From Methanocellales archaeon (GTDB taxonomy: Archaea > Halobacteriota > UBA148): a stretch of DNA of 5,628 nt. The stretch is taken from assembly GCA_013415795.1 (NCBI GenBank), contig JAAEEL010000019.1, positions 1 through 5,628 of the forward strand, given 5' to 3'. The position numbers and the translations under genes are program-made. This document shows positions 1-4,000 of this stretch, piece after piece. The notes beneath the pieces are model-generated. The model searched no databases. It was given only the letters and a program-made list of their open reading frames with translations, and had not been told where the DNA came from. Each line of letters begins with the position of its first letter. The first letter of the stretch is position 1.

Positions 1-68
1 ACTGAGAATTCCAAAGGTATGGTCTCAATTATAGACACTAAAACAGCTTCTGGTAGTTGTCCGATCAT
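1..68 (-). CDS. N-terminus of a probable PAS-domain protein (partial, runs off left edge)
   Basis: An open frame starts at the ATG whose complement lies at 66-68 and stays open to base 1, giving 22 codons plus two bases (begins MIGQLPEAVLVSIIETIP, then LEFS). A GGTGGGG motif lies just upstream (complement of 72-78). An in-frame TAA further upstream and a TATA-like GATATATTA (about 99-108) fit a gene start here. The pattern of a short amphipathic helix, then 'ETIPLEFSV', resembles the beginning of archaeal PAS sensor domains, where the next residues usually read D-x-D/N. That assignment is from memory of the family and rests on very few residues, so the function is tentative. It lies 74 bases downstream of the CPBP gene on the same strand and probably has its own promoter. 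Confidence 0.45.
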   Translation of the reverse strand, partial: MIGQLPEAVLVSIIETIPLEFS

Positions 69-71
69 AAA

Positions 72-108
72 CCCCACCAATTAATACAGCTCTTATCTAA
101 TATATCAA
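72..108 (-). promoter_or_regulatory. Putative promoter and ribosome binding site of the left-edge gene
   Basis: On the minus strand a TATA-like GATATATTA (about 108-99) is followed about 20 bases later by GGTGGGG (78-72), which ends 3 bases before the ATG. The GGTG core sits 6 bases from the start. Spacing fits a short leader of about 10 bases. This is by eye only. Confidence 0.35.
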
Positions 109-142
109 AGTTGTCATTTCAGATTTTGTCACTATCTTTACT

Positions 143-991
143 TTAGACGCTGTTAGGTGAAGCAATTTTTATCGATCTTTCACGAACTAGTTTTTTAGGT
201 CCTGCAATTGCTACCACTGCAATTACAGTTGAAATGAACAGGATAAGGTAAAAGAAACCGCCTTGTTGAGTTTCAAGTACTGGAAAGATTTGAGCTGAAT
301 AATTGAACATGGCGTGAAAAATAAGAGCAACAAGTATACTACCTCCAGTATTGTTATACAACCAAGTTATTAGTATTGTAATCAGGATAGCAGAAAGGAA
401 GAAAGGAAGAAAAGTGTACATGTAAATGACCTCATCACCTATCCAGAAGTACGGAATATGCCAAAGCCCCCATATAACTCCAAGGAATATGCTGGAATTA
501 AGTGCATTAAATCGTGTCTGAATTCTATCAAGAGCATATCCCCTCCAGCCGAACTCCTCCTGAAGGGGTCCCTGAAATAATAAAACAATAGCAAAGTAAG
601 AAACGATCGAAAATGGATCAGATAACCAGAACAGCTCAGGGATAGCGTCTCCCGCAAGTATTGCCAATAAGAGACCAACTCCGCATATTAGGGGGAATAT
701 CAGAATAAGGGGGATCCACCAAACTTTTGCAAATCTATAATCGAAACCTCTTTTCAACAATCTTATTACTCCCGTACTTCCTTCATTCCACCAAGTGAGT
801 AAAAAAGCACTCACAAAAGGTCCCCATGCTGCTGGATTATTGGAGCTGAGTAAAAAGTCGACTAGAACTGAAGACCCCAAAAGTCCCCTCATTGCCAATG
901 CTTCTGGAATCCAAAATAACCATGTTATGCCAAAGGCAATAAAAAAGAAAAACAATAAATTCCTGTTTTCTAGCTTATTTCGTTTCGCCAT
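143..991 (-). CDS. CPBP family intramembrane metalloprotease (CAAX protease/Abi-like)
   Basis: This 282-residue polytopic membrane protein has the conserved motifs of the CPBP family (PF02517, related to Rce1 CAAX proteases). Motif 1 is EEFGWR (Glu145, Glu146, Arg150), motif 2 is the WGLWH segment with His178, and motif 3 is FHAMFN with His226 and Asn230. These Glu and His residues form the presumed catalytic site within the membrane. Hydrophobic stretches near residues 12-30, 53-67, 91-113, 128-141, 166-182, 193-212, 217-233 and 246-264 suggest about eight membrane segments; the last six residues are polar. All family key residues are intact, so it should be active. The substrate is unknown: archaeal members are not generally linked to prenylated proteins, and bacterial relatives act in bacteriocin immunity or peptide processing. 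No Shine-Dalgarno site precedes the ATG, which fits a leaderless or near-leaderless transcript. It is divergent from the Tat lipoprotein gene. Confidence 0.93.
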   Translation of the reverse strand: MAKRNKLENRNLLFFFFIAFGITWLFWIPEALAMRGLLGSSVLVDFLLSSNNPAAWGPFVSAFLLTWWNEGSTGVIRLLKRGFDYRFAKVWWIPLILIFPLICGVGLLLAILAGDAIPELFWLSDPFSIVSYFAIVLLFQGPLQEEFGWRGYALDRIQTRFNALNSSIFLGVIWGLWHIPYFWIGDEVIYMYTFLPFFLSAILITILITWLYNNTGGSILVALIFHAMFNYSAQIFPVLETQQGGFFYLILFISTVIAVVAIAGPKKLVRERSIKIASPNSV

Positions 992-1030
992 TTATTAAAA
1001 ATATAAATTTATTATATACTTATATTTTAT
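992..1030 (-). promoter_or_regulatory. AT-rich promoter of the CPBP gene
   Basis: The minus strand upstream of the CPBP start reads AAAATATAAGTATATAAT (about 1028-1011). An archaeal TATA box centred near 1023 would place transcription start near 997, about 5 bases before the ATG. With no Shine-Dalgarno motif in the TTTTTAATAA that precedes the start, this points to a nearly leaderless mRNA. Several overlapping TATA-like words make the exact box uncertain. Confidence 0.45.
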
Positions 1031-1077
1031 GGCATAATGATACCAGGGCGAAAAACCCAAAAAGATAACCTAGATTT

Positions 1078-1120
1078 GAAAGCTTTATGGTATATATAAG
1101 ACATAACATGCAATTGGAGG
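1078..1120 (+). promoter_or_regulatory. Promoter and ribosome binding site of the Tat lipoprotein gene
   Basis: A purine-rich GAAAG (1078-1082, BRE-like) precedes CTTTATGGTATATATAA (1083-1099), which contains one or two TATA-like boxes. GGAGG (1116-1120) is a strong Shine-Dalgarno motif, 4 bases before the ATG at 1125. A box centred near 1088 gives a start site near 1113 and a leader of about 12 bases that includes the GGAGG. The intervening 1031-1077 shows nothing I can name. Confidence 0.6.
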
Positions 1121-1124
1121 ATTT

Positions 1125-1454
1125 ATGAAAATAGGACGTCGAAAGTTCCTCAAGTCTCTCGCACTTGCAGGTGCTATAGTCACTATTGGATTTTCAGGAT
1201 GTGTATCCTCACCAGAGACTACACCAGCCAAAATACCTACGCCAAGGCCACCATTAGAGCCGACTCCAACATCAAAAACTACAACTAAAGACTTTACAGA
1301 AACTAAACTCTGTCCAAAATGTAAGAACAACGACATGTTCCTCGAAGACAAAAACGGTGTATTGTGGTGGGTGTGTTCTGAACCTGCATACTGTGGATAT
1401 ACTGAAAAAGTAACTGAGGAAGAAATTTTGAGAAAGTATGGATATATGAAATAA
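1125..1454 (+). CDS. Tat-exported lipoprotein with C-terminal zinc ribbon
   Basis: A 109-residue protein whose N-terminus combines a twin-arginine motif (GRRKFLK, Arg5-Arg6), a hydrophobic stretch (residues 11-23) and a lipobox-like FSGC with Cys26. It is therefore probably exported folded by the Tat pathway, cleaved before Cys26 and lipid-anchored outside the membrane. Residues 29-58 are a Pro/Thr-rich linker, typical of surface-tethered archaeal proteins. The C-terminal domain has two cysteine pairs, CPKC (63, 66) and C84-x5-C90, with WWVC and CGYTEK around the second pair. This is a zinc-ribbon or rubredoxin-like knuckle layout. Export through Tat fits a protein that takes up its metal in the cytoplasm. 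Its partner and role are not known to me. The second knuckle is unusually wide (five residues instead of two). It has its own promoter and is convergent with the small zinc-ribbon gene downstream. Confidence 0.8.
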   Translation: MKIGRRKFLKSLALAGAIVTIGFSGCVSSPETTPAKIPTPRPPLEPTPTSKTTTKDFTETKLCPKCKNNDMFLEDKNGVLWWVCSEPAYCGYTEKVTEEEILRKYGYMK

Positions 1455-1567
1455 ATCACATCGATTAAAAGTTGTAAACCATTAGAATCAAGACGCTCTT
1501 TTCATAGAATTCAGTTTCTCTTTACATATTACAGTACATCCCATCTAACCTATTAAGCCAGAAATAT
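1455..1567. other. Convergent intergenic region between two zinc-ribbon genes
   Basis: About 113 bases separate the plus-strand lipoprotein stop from the minus-strand small zinc-ribbon stop. The plus strand has pyrimidine-rich tracts (CTCTTTTC near 1496-1503, TTTCTCTTTAC near 1514-1524) that could act as archaeal U-tract termination sites. A T7 run at 1592-1598 lies further on, inside the opposite gene. I see no hairpin or ORF in it. Confidence 0.3.
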
Positions 1568-1690
1568 TCACCTAAAAGACCCATTAAAATCTTTTTTTAC
1601 TTCTACTTCATGATATTCACATTCTGGGCAAATCCACTCCTTAAGGATGAATTCCATGTCTGAACCACAATTTGGACACTCTCTCTTCAT
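1568..1690 (-). CDS. 40-residue zinc-ribbon protein
   Basis: A minus-strand ORF of 40 codons begins at the ATG at 1690 and ends with TGA at 1568-1570. It starts MKRECPNCGSDMEFILKE and continues through WICPECEYHE to a short charged tail. The cysteines form C5-x2-C8-x12-C21-x2-C24, a compact, complete zinc-ribbon (rubredoxin-like) pattern with CPNC and CPEC knuckles, and little else. The start lies 6 bases after the archease stop, so it is very likely co-transcribed with archease and may be translationally coupled, since no strong Shine-Dalgarno site is visible. Such mini zinc ribbons in archaea often bind nucleic acid or act as subunits of larger machines, but I cannot name a partner. The perfect cysteine spacing and operon position argue that it is a real gene despite its size. 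Confidence 0.75.
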   Translation of the reverse strand: MKRECPNCGSDMEFILKEWICPECEYHEVEVKKDFNGSFR

Positions 1691-1696
1691 AGATTC

Positions 1697-2119
1697 TCAT
1701 ACGTCAAGAATTACCTGGGCAGCCCATATACCATTAATTTGCTTGATTTCCATACCATGATATGTGCAAGCTTTTATATCCGTCTTCGTTCTGTGCCTGG
1801 CTTGATCTATGGGTTCACCTGAAACTTTTGCACTAAGTTTCATCTGATTTTCATCTATATGGACGTCAAATCTAGAGAAACCGAGACTTCCGGAATCGAC
1901 GTAAAAGAGCAATTCGTTAAGCCACTCGAACATCAATGACTCCAAATCCTCCCCTTTGACATCGATGTTTTTCACAATTATAGGCTTTACATTATCAGTC
2001 TCGAGCATGACATCAAACATCGCAAGTGCGGCATTGGCAAAAACATCTTCTAAAGTTTTCCCATAGGCTTTGAAACATACGTCTGCCGTAGCAAATTCCA
2101 GAAATTCAAATTTTTTCAT
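1697..2119 (-). CDS. Archease (RtcB RNA ligase cofactor)
   Basis: The 140-residue product matches the archease family in length and sequence. It has an N-terminal 'ATAD' with Asp13, the FANAALAMFDVM helix (27-38), a 'WLNELLFYVD' segment (66-75), the signature H-R-T-K-T-D-I-K-A-C-T-Y-H (109-121) and a near-terminal Asp139. Archease binds divalent metal through conserved acidic residues and speeds guanylylation and turnover of the tRNA-splicing and repair ligase RtcB. That is family knowledge; RtcB is not in this window. Most homologues I recall have a His just before the T-A-D motif (E-H-T-A-D); here the sequence reads E-F-A-T-A-D, so that His is absent. No Shine-Dalgarno site is seen. A TATA-like TAATATGT (about 2146-2139) lies about 25 bases before the ATG, consistent with a leaderless mRNA. 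The small zinc-ribbon gene follows in the same direction 6 bases downstream. Confidence 0.93.
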   Translation of the reverse strand: MKKFEFLEFATADVCFKAYGKTLEDVFANAALAMFDVMLETDNVKPIIVKNIDVKGEDLESLMFEWLNELLFYVDSGSLGFSRFDVHIDENQMKLSAKVSGEPIDQARHRTKTDIKACTYHGMEIKQINGIWAAQVILDV

Positions 2120-2358
2120 GCTGATGTCTCATTATGTGTACATATTACTGATCAAAATCATGATAACTCTTTGAATAGTCATCCTAAAAATCTTTCGTAT
2201 TAGTCAAGACTGTTTTTTCAGAAGTTTTTTAGAAGGTGTTTGAAAGCCAAAATAATAGAATTGACGGTTTATCAAGTGATGAGATATAATAAGTTGTAGA
2301 AACGATGAAATTAGGGAATTAAAGGCTTAAAGGATAAAACCCATATCAAAGAACCTGT
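2120..2358. other. Intergenic region between Mut7-C and archease genes
   Basis: This stretch of 239 bases contains no ORF I would support. It is AT-rich. The plus strand has two T6 runs, each followed by a near-identical AGAAG-type word (TTTTTTCAGAAG at 2213-2224, TTTTTTAGAAG at 2225-2235), forming an imperfect tandem. A TATA-like element for archease lies near 2139-2146. Because of the size of the gap, archease and the Mut7-C gene are probably transcribed separately. Confidence 0.4.
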
Positions 2359-2946
2359 CTAACTTTGTGTGAGGTATAAATCCGAAGATATCTTTTCATG
2401 TAACTTCTCAAGTCTTTTATGAATGTTCTCCCAGTGGCTGCCTTTCCAATAAACTTTTCCGCAACTGTCGCAAATCCAAAAATCTACTCCTTCTTCAATT
2501 AATTCATCTGGTACATAATCTTCTCTTTTCAGCATGCATAGTTCGTTGGCCCGAACTTTTCTTATAAGTGCATTGCATAGCGTACATCTGGTCATCTTTG
2601 GTTCCAGATCGATATCATAGTGAGATACCATCTCTCCCAATTGTTCCATAATGTGATCAAAGTTAATCAAGCAAACTCTGACCCCAGAACGTTCTGCCCT
2701 AATTCTAAGTGTTTTATCCCTTGTGATTAAGATTCTTTTCTGTCCTGCAAATTTGAGTAAAAAATCATCCTCTTTGTCATCTAAGATGAAATCACTTGCG
2801 CTGAACGTATCATATCCAAGCAGTCTTAGCCAGGTAGTTAGCCTACCCAACATTCGATCTACTATGAACATCATCTCTTGGTCTTGGGTTTTTCCATCCT
2901 CGTATTTTCCATCCTCGTATATTTGAAATACAATTATATCTTTCAT
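2359..2946 (-). CDS. Mut7-C family RNase-like protein with zinc ribbon
   Basis: The 195-residue protein matches the Mut7-C domain (formerly DUF82), a PIN-like fold predicted to be an RNase and also found at the C-terminus of the animal Mut-7 exonuclease. Key segments are FIVDRMLGRL with Asp30, WLRLLGYDT (39-47), the acidic DDKEDD (56-61), and ILITRD with Asp77. These are followed by a zinc ribbon with CTLC (Cys121, Cys124), CDSC (Cys159, Cys162) and the family ending GKVYWKGSHW. Homologues generally begin right at M-x-F-I-V-D-R-M-L, so the first 24 residues are an extension. The downstream ATGs at 2874 and 2871 would give the family-length protein (171 or 170 residues). Neither start has a Shine-Dalgarno site. 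The upstream ATG has TATA-like DNA at a suitable distance, so I keep it, with doubt. The extension contains an exact in-frame 15-bp duplication encoding two Y-E-D-G-K-like units. Biochemical substrates are not known to me. Confidence 0.88.
   Translation of the reverse strand: MKDIIVFQIYEDGKYEDGKTQDQEMMFIVDRMLGRLTTWLRLLGYDTFSASDFILDDKEDDFLLKFAGQKRILITRDKTLRIRAERSGVRVCLINFDHIMEQLGEMVSHYDIDLEPKMTRCTLCNALIRKVRANELCMLKREDYVPDELIEEGVDFWICDSCGKVYWKGSHWENIHKRLEKLHEKISSDLYLTQS
2891..2920. repeat. Exact 15-bp tandem duplication
   Basis: TTTCCATCCTCGTAT occurs twice in direct succession (2891-2905 and 2906-2920). It lies in the N-terminal extension of the Mut7-C ORF, on its coding strand giving the repeated YEDGK unit (residues 10-19). 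Fifteen bases keep the frame. A perfect copy suggests a recent duplication by slippage, and its location suggests the extension tolerates length change. Confidence 0.9.
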
Positions 2947-2963
2947 ATATGCTGTTTTATTAC

Positions 2964-3008
2964 TTAGTTCTATTAAAAGAAATTATAATTTAGTTCTATT
3001 AAAAGAAA
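2964..3008. repeat. 19-bp direct repeat pair upstream of the Mut7-C gene
   Basis: TTAGTTCTATTAAAAGAAA occurs exactly at 2964-2982 and again at 2990-3008, a period of 26 bases with a 7-base spacer. The spacer is the core of AATTATAATT (2981-2990), which is self-complementary and TATA-like. Read toward the Mut7-C gene, each unit contains CTTTTAATAG, itself a weak TATA-like word; the copy nearest the gene lies 18-36 bases from the 2946 start. This could be a repeated operator or promoter duplication. The repeat is certain; the function is inferred. Confidence 0.85.
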
Positions 3009-3018
3009 GTCGCATAAA

Positions 3019-3030
3019 ATTGTCGACAAT
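3019..3030. repeat. 12-bp perfect palindrome, possible operator
   Basis: ATTGTCGACAAT is its own reverse complement (3019-3030). It lies 10 bases beyond the direct repeat pair in the Mut7-C upstream region. A twofold-symmetric site of this length could bind a dimeric regulator, but a single palindrome can also occur by chance. Confidence 0.35.
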
Positions 3031-3084
3031 CCTAATTCAAAGTACCTAATAACAAGATTAAAAACCAAATCTTTTTGCTTGGGC

Positions 3085-3258
3085 ATGAATGCATCTAAAA
3101 AGAACCTATCTGGAATTTTCAAAATAGTATTTATTGGCAAATATGGCTGTATATCTAATGAAAGAAGGTTAATAAGAGTAATTAAAAAAAATCTTTCAAT
3201 GAAATCAAATTTTATATGGAAAAAAGAAAGTTTATTGAGATTTGTTGAAATTTTATAA
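3085..3258 (+). CDS. Doubtful small basic ORF (57 aa)
   Basis: An ATG at 3085 opens a 57-codon frame ending with TAA at 3256-3258. The product begins MNASKKNLSGIFKIVF and is rich in Lys, Ile and Ser, with an ERRLIRVIKKN helix-like segment (26-36). I recognise no family. There is no Shine-Dalgarno site (GCTTGGGC precedes the ATG). A weak ATTAAAAA word near 3057-3064 is the only promoter hint. High lysine and isoleucine content is what AT-rich noncoding DNA gives by chance. It could be a real small basic protein, a gene remnant, or nothing; I lean slightly against a functional gene. Confidence 0.25.
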   Translation: MNASKKNLSGIFKIVFIGKYGCISNERRLIRVIKKNLSMKSNFIWKKESLLRFVEIL

Positions 3259-3297
3259 AGGATATGCTAGGCGATAGTATTAAATACGAGGGTAACC

Positions 3298-3340
3298 ATG
3301 AAACTTTATATAACTGATTTTGTTAATTTTAACTAGGTGA
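3298..3340 (+). promoter_or_regulatory. psmB promoter and ribosome binding site
   Basis: TGAAAC (3298-3304 region, BRE-like) directly precedes TTTATATA (3305-3312), a near-ideal archaeal TATA box. Transcription is expected to begin about 25 bases later, near 3333. AGGTGA (3335-3340) is the Shine-Dalgarno site. It abuts the ATG at 3341 but sits 6 bases from the ATG at 3347, which supports the second start. The predicted leader is about 13 bases. Confidence 0.75.
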
Positions 3341-3346
3341 ATGCAT

Positions 3347-3976
3347 ATGAACGTTGAACAATACAAAGGTACTACCACGGTTGGACTAGTTTGTGATGAT
3401 GGAGTTGTTTTAGCGACAGAGAGACGAGCAACGATGGGTAATTTTATCGCAAGCAAGGATGCCAAAAAGATATATCAAATTGACGATAAGGTAGGTATGA
3501 CCACAGCAGGCATGGTAGGGGATGCACAAACCCTTGTAAGGTCAATTGCAGTGGAATCAAAACTCTATAAAATACGGAGACAAGAGCCCATGACCATCGG
3601 TGCTATCGTAACGCTGTTATCCAATATCCTGAGTGGTAATAGATACTTCCCATACTACGTTCAACTAATCATAGGCGGAGTAGATAAAAAAGGTCCGGGA
3701 CTATATTCATTGGATGCATTTGGGGGGCAGCTAACAGAAAAAAAGGCTGTTGCAACAGGATCCGGTTCACCAGTTGCATATGGTGTCTTAGAGGATAGAT
3801 ATGTAGACAATATGCCAATAGATGAGGGTGTTACCCTTGCCATACGTGCATTACATACGGCTATGAAGCGAGATTCCGCTTCTGGAGATGGTATTGATGT
3901 GGTGAAGATAACGTCGAAGGGTTATGAAACAGTGGATGAAGCAGACATCTCCAAAAGAATAAAAGAACTAGCATAG
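3347..3976 (+). CDS. psmB: Proteasome beta subunit (20S core, catalytic)
   Basis: This is the N-terminal-nucleophile threonine protease subunit that forms the two inner heptameric rings of the archaeal 20S proteasome with PsmA and degrades proteins unfolded by PAN or Cdc48-type ATPases. From the chosen start it is 209 residues: an 8-residue propeptide (MNVEQYKG), then TTTVG, giving an autocatalytic cut before Thr9, the mature Thr1. In mature numbering the catalytic set is present: Thr1, Glu17 (in ATERRAT; Glu also occurs in Thermoplasma acidophilum, where many others have Asp), and Lys33 (in DAKKI). The GSGSP loop (Ser129 region) and RDSASG (Asp166, Ser169 region) are also present. The mature chain is 201 residues, normal for the family. 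An in-frame ATG at 3341 would add only Met-His, but the AGGTGA spacing favours 3347. It has a strong TATA promoter and heads an operon with aCPSF1. Confidence 0.97.
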   Translation: MNVEQYKGTTTVGLVCDDGVVLATERRATMGNFIASKDAKKIYQIDDKVGMTTAGMVGDAQTLVRSIAVESKLYKIRRQEPMTIGAIVTLLSNILSGNRYFPYYVQLIIGGVDKKGPGLYSLDAFGGQLTEKKAVATGSGSPVAYGVLEDRYVDNMPIDEGVTLAIRALHTAMKRDSASGDGIDVVKITSKGYETVDEADISKRIKELA

Positions 3977-3988
3977 CCGGTTCTTTTA
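3960..3988 (+). promoter_or_regulatory. Stem-loop spanning the psmB stop codon, before the aCPSF1 RBS
   Basis: TAAAAGAAC (3960-3968) and GTTCTTTTA (3980-3988) are perfect reverse complements, a 9-bp stem with an 11-base loop that holds the psmB TAG stop; a T-G wobble pair could close it further. The 3' arm ends in a four-T run and its last base touches the AAAGGA ribosome binding site of aCPSF1. It could act as a weak terminator, processing site or translational control element. The stem is mostly A-T pairs, so its stability is modest. Confidence 0.5.
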
Positions 3989-3993
3989 AAGGA
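3988..3993 (+). promoter_or_regulatory. aCPSF1 ribosome binding site
   Basis: AAAGGA at 3988-3993 lies 7 bases before the ATG at 4001, a normal Shine-Dalgarno distance. It fixes this start and shows that the downstream cistron of the psmB operon is translated by leadered initiation. Confidence 0.65.
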
Positions 3994-4000
3994 AAACTAA

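Larger units (their letters stand above)
2947..3340. other. AT-rich intergenic region upstream of Mut7-C and psmB
   Basis: This divergent stretch of about 394 bases separates the minus-strand Mut7-C gene from plus-strand psmB. From left to right it contains a 19-bp direct repeat pair (2964-3008), a 12-bp palindrome (3019-3030), a doubtful 57-codon ORF (3085-3258) and the psmB promoter (3298-3340). A-rich homopolymer runs are frequent (for example near 3184-3190). I see no tRNA, CRISPR unit or mobile element in it. Confidence 0.6.

Noticed and set aside
439..678. 79-codon minus-strand frame within the CPBP gene
   Set aside because: It lies in another frame of the same strand as the CPBP gene, whose catalytic motifs fix the true frame.
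143..991. Abortive-infection or bacteriocin-immunity gene
   Set aside because: CPBP proteins are sometimes labelled Abi, but nothing in the neighbourhood suggests defence or bacteriocin production, so only the general protease call is supported.
1085..1459. 124-codon minus-strand frame opposite the Tat lipoprotein
   Set aside because: It is the antisense shadow of a gene with a clear Tat signal, lipobox, zinc ribbon and Shine-Dalgarno site; its product resembles no protein family.
1592..1598. T7 run as the plus-strand terminator of the lipoprotein gene
   Set aside because: It lies inside the opposite-strand zinc-ribbon gene about 140 bases past the stop, and closer pyrimidine tracts exist; as a single homopolymer it is weak evidence.
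2723..2926. 67-codon plus-strand frame opposite the Mut7-C gene
   Set aside because: Ser-rich antisense translation of a conserved domain; the opposite strand carries the family motifs.
2964..3008. Start of a CRISPR array
   Set aside because: Only two units with a 7-base spacer and no cas gene nearby; repeat period and spacer length do not fit CRISPR.
3341..3346. ATG at 3341 as the psmB start
   Set aside because: The AGGTGA site touches this ATG with no spacer, whereas the ATG at 3347 has a normal 6-base spacer and gives a typical 8-residue propeptide.
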